A DNA stretch of 64,000 nt from Kitasatospora paranensis. GTDB taxonomy: Bacteria > Actinomycetota > Actinomycetes > Streptomycetales > Streptomycetaceae. This document shows positions 44,071 through 56,041 of this stretch, one piece after another. Location of the stretch: the NCBI RefSeq assembly GCF_039544005.1, contig NZ_BAABKV010000001.1, forward strand, positions 868,001-932,000, in the 5' to 3' direction. Each line of letters begins with the position of its first letter. The first letter of the stretch is position 1. The translations under genes and the position numbers were made by a program. The notes under the pieces were generated by a model. That model ran no database searches and was not told the DNA's origin. It was given only the letters and a program-made list of their open reading frames with translations.

Positions 44071-44898
44071 GGCCGGCGCCGGCGGACCGGGCCCGGAGCT
44101 GTCCCTGCTGCTCACCCCTCCCCGGCCCGTCCGGCCTGGCGGGTGGTGCCCGCGCGGATGCTGGCGATGTGCGCGGTCGAGCTGCAGAAGCTCCGCCACG
44201 ACCGGACCGAGCTCTACACCCGCGCCGTCCAACCCGCGCTCTGGCTGCTGATCTTCGGCGAGACCTTCACCCGGATCCACGCCGTGCCCACCGGCGGGAT
44301 CCCGTACCTGGACTACCTCGCCCCCGGGATCATCGCGCAGTCGGCCATGTTCATCGCGATCTTCTACGGCATCATGATCATCTGGGAGCGGGACTCCGGG
44401 GTCCTCACCAAACTCCTGGTCACCCCGACACCGCGCGCCGCCCTCGTCACCGGCAAGGCCTTCGCCGCCGGGGTGAAGGCCCTCGTGCAGGCCGCGGTGG
44501 TGGTGGTGATCGCCGCCCTCCTCGGCGTCTCCATGACCTGGAACCCGCTGCGGCTCGCGGGCGTGGCGGCCGCGGTGGTGCTCGGATCGGCCTTCTTCTC
44601 CTGCCTGTCGATGTCGATCGCCGGCATCGTGCTGACCAGGGACCGTCTGATGGGCATCGGCCAGGCCATCACCATGCCGCTGTTCTTCGCCTCCAACGCC
44701 CTGTACCCGGTCGCGGTGATGCCCGGCTGGCTCCAGGCCGTCAGCCGGGTCAACCCGCTCAGCTACGAGGTCGACGCCCTGCGCGGGCTCCTGCTGGGCA
44801 CCCCCGCCCGACTCGGCGCGGACTTCGGCGTCCTGCTCGTCGCCGCGGCGCTCGGCATCGCCGCCGCCTCCGCCCTGCTCGGCCGCCTCGCCCGCTGA
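44030..44898 (+). CDS. ABC-2 type permease (DrrB-like), one frame break
   Basis: ATG 44030 follows the strong GGAAGGAGG and overlaps the ATPase 3' end by 41 bases. The first 36 residues (MSEAPVVRRPG to PRPVRP) run into a break near 44138, a base lost in CCGG(x)CC before TGGCGGGTG. The rest is in the next frame: MCAVELQKLRHDRTELYTRAVQPALWLLIFGETF, five further helices, NPLSYEVDALRGLLLG. This is the ABC2_membrane fold with the usual six helices. If one doubts the break, translation could start at GTG 44143. Confidence 0.86.
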
Positions 44899-45317
44899 CC
44901 CCCTGCGGCCCGGACGGCGGCGGAGGCTCGCGGCGCGCCGCCGAGGGCCGGGGAGCGCGGTCGGACGGGCCGCACTCCCCGGGGCCCGCCCGCCGTACTG
45001 ACCGGTCGTCAGCCCGGACGGCGGGCCGGTCCCCGGACGTGTGGCGACCGGCGGCGGGGAACGGCCCCGAGCTGCGGCGGAGCAGTGGGGCCCCGGCGCG
45101 CTGAGGACTTTTCAGCGGGCCTGCGGCCACCGCTCGGCGCACCTGCGGCACCCGCCGATGGCTTCCCCGCAACGGCGTTGCCGCCAGGACGCGCCGGAGC
45201 CGATGAGGCGGAAGAGTGGCGCGGGGGAAGGAGCGTCGTCTAGGGTCGGGTTCCGAAACCGGCAACCCCGGACGCTCACTCGAACGGGCGGGGCCACCAG
45301 GAAGAGGAGTTCGACTC
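44899..45317. other. Intergenic region without a gene
   Basis: About 420 bases. A hairpin GGGGAG...CTCCCC at about 44951-44981 may terminate the exporter operon. The 45030-45200 stretch is open in several frames but without RBS or codon bias. A TAGGGT -10-like box at 45241-45246 probably drives the NlpC/P60 gene, leaving a leader of about 70 bases. Confidence 0.4.
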
Positions 45318-46349
45318 GTGGCCTCCCACCGCCGTCCGAAACAGTCCGGCAGGGCACGGGTGACCGTGCTGACCGCAGCAGCGGCGACCGCGGTCGCCCT
45401 CTCCGCCCAGGCGAGCGCCCACGCCGCACCGGCCAAGCCCTCCAAGGACGAGGTCAAGGTCCAGGTCGACCAGCTGATGCAGGAGCAGGAGCAGGCCTCC
45501 GAGCGGTACAACGGGGCCGTCGAGCGCGGTGAGCAGCTGCGCAAGCAGTCGGCGCAGCTCCAGGACGAGATCGCCCGCGGACAGGCGAAGCTCACCGAGG
45601 TCGCCACCCGGCTGGCCGCGGTGGCCGCCGACGAGTACCGCAGCGGCAACGTGGACCCGACCGTCGCCCTGATGCTCTCCTCGGACCCGGACAGCTACCT
45701 CAGCAAGGCCTCCGGCAACGAGCAGGCCAGCGAGACCCAGGCCTCGACGCTCAAGTCCCTGGAGGACCAGCAGCGCCGGCTCGACCAGCAGAAGCAGGAG
45801 GCGACCGCCGTCCTCGCCGACCTGGCCCAGACCGACCAGGAGCTGAACGCCGCCAAGGCGGACGTGCAGAAGCGCCTCAGCGACGCCCGGCAGCTCCTCA
45901 ACTCGCTGACCGCGGCCGACCGCGCCTCACTGCTGGGCGGCGGTGCGGCCTCCCGCGGCGCCGACCGGGTCGACCTCAGCAGCCTCCCGCCGGCCTCGGG
46001 GGCCGCGGCCATCGCCGTCCAGGCGGCACTGGACGAGCGCGGTGTGCCCTACAAGTGGGGCGGCACCACGACCGCCGGCTTCGACTGCTCGGGCCTGATG
46101 CAGTGGGCGTACGCGAAGGCCGGGGTGTCGCTGCCGCGCACGTCGCAGGAGCAGGCCACCGTCGGCACCAACGTGGGCACCGACCCGGCCAACGCCCAGC
46201 CCGGCGACCTGGTGATCTACCACTCGGACGCGCACCACGTGGGCATGTACATCGGCAACGGGATGGTCGTGCACGCTCCGCAGACCGGCGACGTGGTGAA
46301 GATCTCGCCGGCCACCATGATGGACATCAAGACCATCCGCCGGATCTGA
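45318..46349 (+). CDS. Secreted NlpC/P60 endopeptidase with coiled coil
   Basis: A 343-residue protein from GTG 45318 after GGAAGAGGAG. The signal peptide (basic then AAAATAVALSAQASAHA-AP) leads to a long coiled coil (about 40-200). The C-terminal NlpC/P60 domain has the catalytic Cys in TTAGFDCSGLMQWAYAKAG, His in AHHVGMYIGNGMVVHAP. It cleaves D-gamma-glutamyl-diaminopimelate bonds in peptidoglycan. It is the RipA-type layout common in streptomycetes. Confidence 0.93.
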   Translation: MASHRRPKQSGRARVTVLTAAAATAVALSAQASAHAAPAKPSKDEVKVQVDQLMQEQEQASERYNGAVERGEQLRKQSAQLQDEIARGQAKLTEVATRLAAVAADEYRSGNVDPTVALMLSSDPDSYLSKASGNEQASETQASTLKSLEDQQRRLDQQKQEATAVLADLAQTDQELNAAKADVQKRLSDARQLLNSLTAADRASLLGGGAASRGADRVDLSSLPPASGAAAIAVQAALDERGVPYKWGGTTTAGFDCSGLMQWAYAKAGVSLPRTSQEQATVGTNVGTDPANAQPGDLVIYHSDAHHVGMYIGNGMVVHAPQTGDVVKISPATMMDIKTIRRI

Positions 46350-46379
46350 CGGGCAGCCGAAGGGCTTAGACTGCCCGCC

Positions 46380-46784
46380 ATGACCGACATGCCGCCGGAG
46401 CAGCGCGAACTCCTCGTCAGGCTCGCCGCCGGGAGCTACCTCCTGGTCACCACGTTCAAGAAGGACGGCACGGGTGTGCCCACCCCCGTCTGGGTGGTGC
46501 GCGACGGCGATGCGCTCGGGATCTGGACGGTCGCCGACTCGTGGAAGGTCAAGCGCATCCGCAACCGCGGCGACGTCCTGGTCGGCCCGTGCGACGTGCG
46601 CGGCAACCCGACCGGTGATCAGGTCCCGGCCGTGGCGGAGATCTGCGCCCCCGAACGCACCGCCGCCTACCGGACGCTGCTGCGGCAGAAGTACGGGCTG
46701 CTCGGTGTGGTGACGCTGCTCGGCAGCCGGGTCCGGCGCGGTGCGCACGGGACGGTGGGCATCCGGATCACCCTGGCGGGCTGA
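46380..46784 (+). CDS. PPOX-class (split-barrel flavin or F420) protein
   Basis: A 134-residue protein. A -10-like TAGACT (46367-46372) ends seven bases before the ATG. YLLVTTFKKDGTGVPTPVWVVRDGDALGIWTVADSWKVKRIRNRGDVLVGPCDVRGN is the split-barrel core of the pyridoxamine-oxidase/F420 superfamily; the short length and the tail VRRGAHGTVGIRITLAG suggest the F420-dependent actinobacterial group. Substrate unknown. Confidence 0.82.
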   Translation: MTDMPPEQRELLVRLAAGSYLLVTTFKKDGTGVPTPVWVVRDGDALGIWTVADSWKVKRIRNRGDVLVGPCDVRGNPTGDQVPAVAEICAPERTAAYRTLLRQKYGLLGVVTLLGSRVRRGAHGTVGIRITLAG

Positions 46785-46870
46785 ACCGGTTGTACCCGGA
46801 GGGTCCTGACGCCTGCGCAGCGGCGCGGCGGAGAGCGGACACGGGTGGTCCGGGGGTGCCGTCCGGTTGC

Positions 46871-47034
46871 TAGCATGCGGGGCCGCTCCGGTCCGGAGCG
46901 GCTTCTGCCCGGTCGATGTCCCTGCGTGCGCGCACGGTCACCCCGGTCGAGAACCGGGGGACGGCGCCCGTGCGTCTGGGAGTCCAGCGGTTCCGCAGAC
47001 CCGCGCCGACCGGACGACCCGAAGGGCTGACCCT
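46871..47034 (+). ncRNA. Structured leader RNA upstream of the lipoprotein gene (class unassigned)
   Basis: A -10-like TAGCAT at 46871-46876 would start a leader of about 155 bases. Visible pairing: hairpin 46882-46890/46894-46902; a long-range stem CCGGTC (46909-46914) with GACCGG (47008-47013); inside it GCACGG (46932-46937) with CCGTGC (46968-46973), a hairpin CCCCGGT (46941-46947) / ACCGGGG (46953-46959), and GTCTG (46974-46978) with CAGAC (46996-47000). The RBS GAAGGG (47021-47026) follows immediately. This nesting looks like a riboswitch or other cis-acting RNA, but I cannot match it to a class. Confidence 0.45.
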
Positions 47035-47721
47035 ATGAGCACCCGCCGTACCCTTGCTGCCGCGCTGGCTCTCACTGCCCCCTGGGCGCTGGCCGCGTGC
47101 GACCCGTCCGGCGGGTCGAGCGACGCCACCGTGACCACCGCGGTCTCCGCCCCCGCGTCCGCCGCGGCCGGGACGACCGCCGGTGGCGCCACCGCGTCCG
47201 CGAGCCCCGTGCGGGCGAGCGCCACCCGCACCGGCGCAACCCGAAGCGCCACCGCGACGCCGACCACCGGGAGCGGTGGCGGCGGCGAGGTGACCAACTG
47301 TGTCAACCCGATGCTGAGCGTCACCAGATCGACGTCGGACGGCGCCGCCGGCACGATGGTGCAGCGCTTCGTGCTGAAGAACACCGGATCGGTCACCTGC
47401 TCGATGCACGGTCGGCCGACCGTCGTCCCGTACGGGTCCGGGCTGCCGGTCGTGGCGGTGGGCGCCATCCCCGCCGGCTTCGGCGACCTGGGCGGGAGCG
47501 GCGGCACGGTGGTGCTGGCCCCGGGCGGCACGGCGGCGTTCTTCCTGAAGTGGAGCGACGTGCCGGTGAACGACAACCCGTGCCCGAGCGCGGCCGGCTT
47601 CGCCTTCCGGGCGCCGCTCGACCCGCTGGCGGACGGCGACAAGACGGTGGCCTTCGCCTTCCAGCCGTGCGGTGCGGCGGCCCAGGTCTCCGAGGTGCTG
47701 CCGGCGAGCGTCACCTCCTGA
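47035..47721 (+). CDS. DUF4232-like lipoprotein
   Basis: A 228-residue protein from ATG 47035. Signal MSTRRTLAAALALTAPWALA ends in the lipobox LAAC. A Ser/Thr/Ala/Gly linker (about 24-80) precedes a beta-sandwich with four cysteines (TNCVNP, SVTCSMHG, NDNPCPSA, FQPCGAA), typical of DUF4232: FVLKNTGSVTCSMHGRPTVV, GGTVVLAPGGTAAFFLKWSDVP. Extracellular, probably carbohydrate- or wall-associated; role unknown. A structured leader precedes it. Confidence 0.78.
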   Translation: MSTRRTLAAALALTAPWALAACDPSGGSSDATVTTAVSAPASAAAGTTAGGATASASPVRASATRTGATRSATATPTTGSGGGGEVTNCVNPMLSVTRSTSDGAAGTMVQRFVLKNTGSVTCSMHGRPTVVPYGSGLPVVAVGAIPAGFGDLGGSGGTVVLAPGGTAAFFLKWSDVPVNDNPCPSAAGFAFRAPLDPLADGDKTVAFAFQPCGAAAQVSEVLPASVTS

Positions 47722-47741
47722 CACCCCCGCGGGCGGGGGTG
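47722..47741 (+). terminator. Hairpin terminator directly after the lipoprotein stop
   Basis: CACCCCCGC (47722-47730) and GCGGGGGTG (47733-47741) are perfectly complementary. Confidence 0.5.
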
Positions 47742-47780
47742 CCGGGAGGCGTCCGCTGCTGGCGGGGGCGGGGCCGCGGG

Positions 47781-48440
47781 TTACGCCCGGAAGCCCTCCG
47801 GGCGCTCCGGGGTGGCCTTCGCCAGGGCCTCGGCGACCTCCTCGACGCCGCCCCGCAGCCCGTAGACGGGGGACTCCGGCTGCTGGCGCCAGGAGTCGTC
47901 GATGCCGCCCGCGTCCACGGTGTCGAAGCCCAGCTCGTCGATCAGTGCGCGCACCTTGCGCTTGGCCGCCTCGTCGTCGCCCGCCACCGGCAGCGCGACC
48001 CGGTCGGGGTGGCCGGCCGGCAGCGGCCGGTCCAGGAGGTCCTGGGCGTAGGTGCCGTTGAACGCCTTGACCACGGGGTGGCCGAGGTGCCGCTCCGTCC
48101 AGCGGCTCTCGGTCAGGCCCGCCTCGATCTCGGCGATCAGGCCGTCGCGCTGGCGGGGGTAGTAGTTGCCGGTGTCGATCAGCGCGAAGCCCTCGGCCGC
48201 CTCGTCGAACAGGCCGGACGGCAGATCCGGCACGGCCTTCAGCGGGATCGTCACCACCACGATCTCCGCCCCGCGGGCCGCCTCGGCCACCTCGACGGGC
48301 GTGGCACCGGTCTCCTGCGCGAGGCCGGCCAGCGTCTGCGGGCCGCGCGAGTTGGCCACCGCCACCTCGTGCCCCAGGGCGGTGAGCCGCCGGGTGAGGT
48401 TGCCGCCGATGTTGCCCGCGCCGATGATGCCGATCTTCAT
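47781..48440 (-). CDS. NADPH/F420-type oxidoreductase (NAD(P)-binding)
   Basis: A 219-residue protein from ATG 48440 (GGAGGAC upstream). It begins MKIGIIGAGNIGGNLTRRL, the GxGxxG Rossmann motif, then VAVANSRGPQTL (NADP-type specificity loop with Ser-Arg), VVVTIPLKAVPDLP, DTGNYYPRQR and VVKAFNGTYAQDLLD. This matches the coenzyme F420-dependent NADP reductase-like/YdfG family. The reaction is uncertain. Confidence 0.8.
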   Translation of the reverse strand: MKIGIIGAGNIGGNLTRRLTALGHEVAVANSRGPQTLAGLAQETGATPVEVAEAARGAEIVVVTIPLKAVPDLPSGLFDEAAEGFALIDTGNYYPRQRDGLIAEIEAGLTESRWTERHLGHPVVKAFNGTYAQDLLDRPLPAGHPDRVALPVAGDDEAAKRKVRALIDELGFDTVDAGGIDDSWRQQPESPVYGLRGGVEEVAEALAKATPERPEGFRA

Positions 48441-49112
48441 GGACCGTCCTCCAGTGCTGTGCGGCCGGTGTGCCGCACCGGACCCCAACCCCTCCGTGGC
48501 GCCACCTATTTCCGGACCGCGCCCGACGGGGTGTCAGACCGTCGGCGGGTGGGCCCCGTGGGCCGCCGCGGCGCCTCGGGCGGGGCCTCCGGGCCCGTCG
48601 GGCCCGTCGGGCGCCGGTCGACCGCCGCGCGGGCCTGTCAGGGGACCGTAAGGAGACCTGTAAGGGGCGAACCGGACAGGTGCCCGTTCCGCCCCGTTCG
48701 GTGCACTATGGGACGCATATGTGCCGACCGTGTTCCGGCCGGGATGGTTCCGACCACCCCGCCACCCCACCCGGAACGGGCCGGCACCGCGTTGCGCAGG
48801 GCGGTCGGTGCACAGGCACCGGCGGACCACCGGACTCCGGTGCCGTCCCGGGCAGCGCGCAGAGGACCTCGGGACCCCCGGCCCACCCCGCCGACCCCCG
48901 TGTCCTCGGACGCGGCCCGACCGGCGCTTGCCGCCGGGGGCGCGGGCCGGGTGCCGCAGAACGCGGTGCTCGCCTCCGCGCGCAGCCGGGACGCGTTCGT
49001 GGAGCCCTTCCGCGAGGCGACCCGTCCCGGGACGCCCTCGCTCCGGCGCGCAGACCGCGCGCGCCGCCCCTCGGGAAGGGCGTGGCACGACCCGCTCAGT
49101 GAGGAGCGACCG
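48441..49112. other. Long intergenic region, no confident gene
   Basis: About 670 bases. Between 48641 and 48720 there are short repeats of GTAAGG (48650-48655 and 48660-48665) and an AT-richer block before an ATATG at 48718-48721. From ATG 48719 one frame is open to 49102 (127 codons), and the frame of the next gene is open upstream from about 48744. Both have proline/arginine-rich, background-like composition, and no RBS, so I call neither. Confidence 0.4.
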
Positions 49113-49526
49113 ATGACATCCCAGCAGGCCCTGCACATCTCCGGCACCACCGCGGCCTACCTGCGCTGCTTCCCGTACGACCGCTGGCAGGCCGATTTCC
49201 ACCTCCGGGCGCTGGAGGACCACGCCGACCGGCTCGGCCTGCACAACCCGCAGTTCTTCGTGGACAACGGTGTGTCGTCGCGCGCCGTCCGGCCCCAGCT
49301 GAAGGTCCTGCTCTCCCAGGCGGCCATGGGCCGCTTCGATACCGTGCTGATCCCCGGCCGCTGGACGTTCTCGCTGGACGACGGCACCGCGGCGGCGGTG
49401 ATCGGCTTCCTGCACGAGATGGGCACGCAGGTGGTGGAGCTCCCGCGGGACCGCCGCCGCCCGCCCGCGTCGGGCACCGTGGCTCCCGGCGCCCCCGCCC
49501 GGCCCGTCCCCGTCCGCCCCGTCTGA
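49113..49526 (+). CDS. Serine-recombinase-like N-terminal domain lacking the catalytic serine
   Basis: A 137-residue protein from ATG 49113 with GAGGAG upstream. Pattern TTAAYLRCFPYDRWQADFHLRALEDHADRLGLHNPQFFVDNGVSSRAVRPQLKVLLSQAAMGRFDTVLIPGRWTFSLDD follows the resolvase/invertase catalytic fold: YxR strand, the helix, D-x-G-x-S, RPxLxxLL, and the strand before the DRxxR motif. The usual YxRVS becomes YLRCF, so the nucleophile Ser is Phe; the DRLSR site becomes GRWTF. No DNA-binding domain follows. It cannot recombine DNA in the normal way and may be a repurposed fold. Confidence 0.6.
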   Translation: MTSQQALHISGTTAAYLRCFPYDRWQADFHLRALEDHADRLGLHNPQFFVDNGVSSRAVRPQLKVLLSQAAMGRFDTVLIPGRWTFSLDDGTAAAVIGFLHEMGTQVVELPRDRRRPPASGTVAPGAPARPVPVRPV

Positions 49527-49544
49527 CCACCCGCGCCCCCGGGG

Positions 49545-52324
49545 TCAGGCCTCCGGGCCCGGCCCCGCACCGCGGGCGACGGTGTCGGTGCCGATGCCGC
49601 GCTCGTTCAGCACGGCCCAGACCCTGTCCCGCAGGAGCGGCACCTCGGTGAACCGGACGCCGGTGGCGTCCCGCAGCGCGTTGGCGAAGGCCGGTGCGAC
49701 CGGGTTGAACGGGCTCTCGCTCATCGACTTCGCACCCAGTGGCCCGATGGCGTCCGAGGTCTCGGTGAAGTGGACCTCGGTGCGCGGCACGTCCGCGTAG
49801 GCGGGCAGCCGGTAGCGGCGGAAGGCGGCGGTGGTGACCTCCCCCGGCCGTCGACGAGCACCTGTTCGAACAGGGTCGCGCCGAGCGCCTGGGCCACCCC
49901 GCCCTCGACCTGTCCGCGGCACTGCATCGGATTGACCACCTTGCCGGCGTCGGCGCCGTGCACGCTGCGCAGGATCCTGATCTCGCCGGTGCCGGGGTCG
50001 ACCGCCAGCCGGAACCACTGCGAGTTGAAGGCCACCGACCTCGGTGAGCCGCCCCAGTGGCCGACCCCGGCGAGCTCCACACCGCGCTCCCGCGCCGCCT
50101 CGAACACCTCCTTGAGCGTGAACGTCCTGCCCTCGCACTCCACCGCGTCGGCGGTCAGCCTCAGCCCGCTGCGCGGCGCCCGGGCGTACTCGGCGGCGAA
50201 GGAGACGATCTGCTCGGCCAGCGCGTTGGCGGCCTTCATCACGGCCTTGCCCGCCACCACCGTGCCGGCCGACCCGAAGGCCCCGGTGTCGTGCCGTACG
50301 ACGTCGGTGTCCGACTGCCGGACGGTGATCCGGTCCGCGGTGGTGCCCAGCGCACCGGCGGTGATCTGCTGGTGCACGGTGGTGGTGCCGTTGCCGAACT
50401 CCGCGGTGCCGACCGCGATGTCGTAGGTGCCGTCCTCCAGCAGCCTGACCGTGGCGTCGGCGAAGTGGCCGCCCGGCGGGCCGGTGGCGATCATCGACAT
50501 GGCGAAGCCCTGGCCGACCAGCCAGCCCTCCGGCGCGTCCTCGGCGCTGCGGTCCTCCGCGAGGGCGTCCCGGACGACCTGCAGGCACTGGTCGAGGCCG
50601 TAGCTGGCGATGTGCAGGTCCTCCTCCTCGCCGCCGGGGCTCAGCATGTGCTCGCCGGGGCCGATGATGTTCTTCTCCCGGAGGACCAGCGGGTCGACGC
50701 CCAGCCGCCGGGCCAGCTCGTCCAAGGCCGACTCCACGGCGAAGGTGACCTGGCCCAGGCCGTAGCCGCGGAAGGCACCGGCGGGCACGCAGTTTGTGTA
50801 CACCGAGTACGCGTCGACCTTCTTGTGCGGCACCCGGTAGACGCCCATCGACTCGCCGACGCTGTGGAACATCACCGCCGGCCCGTGATTGCCGTACGCC
50901 CCGGTGTTGGAGACCACCCGGAACTGCAGCGCGGTCAGCGTGCCGTCCGCCCGCGCGCCGGCCTTCACGGTGACCGTGAACGGATGGCGGGTGGTGGCGC
51001 CGTAGAACTGCTCGGGCCGGGTGAACTCCAGCTTGACCGGGCGATTGAGGCGCAGCGCCGCCAGCACCACGATGTCCTCGACCAGCATCTCCTGCTTGCC
51101 GCCGAAACCGCCGCCGACCCGGCCCGCGACGACCCGGACCCGCTCGGGCGGCAGGTCGTAGAGCGCGCACAGCGCGCGCCGGGTCAGGAACGGCACCTGG
51201 GTGCTGGAGCGGACGACGATCCGCTCGCCGCCGCTCTCCTCGTTCTCCTCGAAGTACGCGACGCAGCCGTGCGTCTCCAGGCTGGCGTGCTGGACCCGCT
51301 GCGTCCGGAAGGTCTCCTCGTACACCAGGTCGGCCTCGGCGAAGCCCTGCTCGACGCTGCCGATCTCGCCGTGCACCTCGCCGACCACGTTGTTCTCCGC
51401 CCTGGCGATCCGCGACTCCGGGCCCTTGGGGTGGATGACCGGGGCACCGGGCGCCATGGCCTGCTCCGGGTCGATGACGTACGGGAGCTCCTCGTAGTCG
51501 ACGACGATCCGGCGGCAGCCCTCCTCGGCGGCGCCCTCGCTGTCCGCGACGACCGCCGCGACCCGCTGGCCGACGAAGCGGACGACGTCGTCGAGGACGC
51601 GGGTGTCGTCCGGGTCCTCGGTGGGGTGCTCGTGGCGGGCCGAGGAGTAGAGCCGCTCGGGGGCGTCGTGGTGGGTCAGCACGAGGTGCACGCCGGGCAC
51701 CCGGAGGGCGGCGGAGGTGTCGATGGCGCGGATCCGGGCGTGCGGGTGCGGCGAGCGCAGCAGCTTCATGTGGAGCAGACCCTCGACCTCGATGTCGAAG
51801 GTGTAGCGGGCCGTCCCGGTGACGACCAGCGGCCCGGCGGGCGCGCCGAGGCTGCGGCCGACGGCCTGCCCGGCGGCCGGGCACTCGGTGTGTCGGACCC
51901 CGCGGACGGCGTCCTCGATCGCCCGGTAGCCGGTGCAGCGGCACAGGTTGCCCTTGAGCGACCGCGGCAGGTCGGTGAGCTGCTCCTCGTCCAGCGCGGA
52001 GGTGGTCATCAGGAATCCGGCGGTGCAGAAGCCGCACTGGAAGCCCTGCGCGTCCAGGAAGCGCTGCTGCATCGGGTGGAGCTCGCCGTCCTTGGCGAGG
52101 CCCTCGACGGTGGTCACCGAGCGGCCCTCGGCCCGGACGGCCGGGTACAGGCAGCTGTGCACGGGCCGTCCGTCGACCTGGACGGTGCAGGCGCCGCAGT
52201 CCCCCGCGTCGCAGCCCTTTTTCACCCCGAACCAGCCGCGCTCGCGCAGGTAGGTGCGCAGGCACTGGCCGGGCCGCGGCTCGGCGTCGACGTCCTGGTC
52301 GTTGACGCGGATCGTCCAGCTCAT
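49545..52324 (-). CDS. Xanthine-dehydrogenase-type molybdenum subunit fused to [2Fe-2S] domain, one frame break
   Basis: ATG 52324 overlaps the FAD-subunit stop by ATGA. The N-terminus (about 1-160) is a two-[2Fe-2S] module: [39 protein letters not shown]. The molybdopterin part follows: [77 protein letters not shown]. One base is lost at 49841-49845 (five C for six on the plus strand); the restored end has the usual active-site Glu position in [13 protein letters not shown] and stops at 49545. About 926 residues. It hydroxylates a purine or N-heterocycle; the exact substrate is not readable. Confidence 0.87.
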
Positions 52325-53145
52325 CGGGTGGCCTCCCGGTTCAGTTCGCGGCGGATCTCCTCGGCGTAGCGGAACGTCATGTGCCGTCGCCAGGCGGGCA
52401 GTCCGTGGATGTCGTCGTAGTACTCGTCGGCCCGGATGCCGTCTTCGAGTGCGTCGCGGACGGCCTCGGCGGTGGGCTCGGGCGGGAACCAGAAGCGGAT
52501 CGGCCGGACGGTGGAGGCGGTGACGGTGATCGTCAGCGAGCCGTCGACCGGGTCGAGGGTGCCGATCACCAGGGCACCGGAGCGGCCGAGCCCGTACAGC
52601 GAGGCCTGGCGGAACGCCGTGCGGGCGGCGAGCGCCCGGGCGGGCAGGGTGATCGAGCGGAGCAGTTCGCCCGGCTCCAGCACCTTCACGCCGGCGCCGA
52701 TGACGAAGTCGGCGACCGGCACCTCGCGGACGGCGCCGCTCTGCGCGAGGAGCAGGCAGACGCCGTCGAGGGCCGCGGTGAGCGAGATCATCGGCCCGGC
52801 CGGCAGGCCGTTGCAGAGGTTGCCGCCGACGGTGGCCATGTTCCAGATCTTCCAGGACGCCAGGAAGGCCCGGCAGCACTGCTCGACCAGCGGGGCGGCC
52901 CGCCAGGCCGCCTGCCGCCCGTGGCCGGAGAGCTCGGCGACGGTGCAGGTCGCGGCGATCTCCAGCCCGCCGTCGGCGGTCGTCCGCAGCGGCTGCCAGC
53001 CCATCCGGCCGAGGTCGACCAGCCGCCGGATGTGCGGCTGCGGCTCGGAGAACAGGTAGGTGCCCCCGCCGAGCCAGGCGTCGCCCGGCTGCCAGGTGGC
53101 GCGCCGCCGGGCGTCGCGCACCTCCGTCACCGTGTTCAGATCCAC
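52321..53145 (-). CDS. FAD-binding subunit of the molybdenum hydroxylase
   Basis: A 274-residue protein starting at GTG 53145. [22 protein letters not shown] (FAD pyrophosphate loop), [27 protein letters not shown] and the C-terminal CODH_FAD region ([23 protein letters not shown]) are typical. It hands electrons from the iron-sulfur clusters to NAD or another acceptor. It is coupled to the molybdenum subunit by a four-base overlap. Confidence 0.88.
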   Translation of the reverse strand: MDLNTVTEVRDARRRATWQPGDAWLGGGTYLFSEPQPHIRRLVDLGRMGWQPLRTTADGGLEIAATCTVAELSGHGRQAAWRAAPLVEQCCRAFLASWKIWNMATVGGNLCNGLPAGPMISLTAALDGVCLLLAQSGAVREVPVADFVIGAGVKVLEPGELLRSITLPARALAARTAFRQASLYGLGRSGALVIGTLDPVDGSLTITVTASTVRPIRFWFPPEPTAEAVRDALEDGIRADEYYDDIHGLPAWRRHMTFRYAEEIRRELNREATR

Positions 53146-53370
53146 GTCGATCCACCGTCCTCCGCTGTTCGCTACGGCGATTGAAGCCAACGCGGGGCGG
53201 TCGGGACGAGTGGTGCGGAACACGGCCGGTCGGGGCCGGGGCTGGAGGATCGACCAGGCCGGGCAGGACGCGCGCAGGCCCCGCGCCGGGCCGCCGGGGT
53301 GCGGCGGCCGGGCACGGGGCCTGTGGGTGCTCCCCGTACCGCGGGGCCGCGGCACGGGGAGCGGGTGGCG

Positions 53371-55602
<2,232 letters not shown>

Positions 55603-55735
55603 TCACGTCTGCAAACGTCTCGACATCAAGATATCTCGTGATCGCCCCTCGCGGACACCACCCCCCGCGACGAGTCGCCGCCCGACCCCCGCGACCGGCC
55701 CGCCCGATCCGCACGGGAGCCCCGGCCGGGCGCTG

Positions 55736-56041
55736 CTACGACGACGGTGGGAGGGCGAGCGCGCGGACGGCCCGGGCGACACGGTCCAGCAGGGCGTCGT
55801 CGGCGATCTGCTCCAGGCGGTCGAGGAGGCGCTCGACGCGGACGGCGTCACCGGCCCGTACGGCCCGGCAGATCCGCCCGGTCAGGTCCCCGCCCGTCCC
55901 CGGACGGCGCGCGGCGACGCGCCGGTATGCCCTCCCGGGTGGGCGGGCCGACCGATCCGCACGGGCGGCACGCGGCCGCGAGGGGGCGGGGCCCGAGGAG
56001 GGTCGGCGCCCTGACGGAGAGGCTTCGGAGGTGGTTCGCAT
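55736..56041 (-). CDS. Hypothetical basic protein
   Basis: A 101-residue candidate from ATG 56041 with GGAGGGACC upstream. The N-terminal half is Arg/Pro-rich and probably disordered; the C-terminal half (TGRICRAVRAGDAVRVERLLDRLEQIADDALLDRVARAVRALAL) is a plausible helical, HEAT-like segment. No family recognised; the RBS and helical tail argue for a real gene, the composition against. Confidence 0.4.
   Translation of the reverse strand: MRTTSEASPSGRRPSSGPAPSRPRAARADRSARPPGRAYRRVAARRPGTGGDLTGRICRAVRAGDAVRVERLLDRLEQIADDALLDRVARAVRALALPPSS

Noticed and set aside
48719..49102. A 127-codon plus-strand frame starting MCRPCSGRDG
   Set aside because: No RBS, Arg/Pro/Gly-rich background composition, and a second frame equally open across the same stretch.
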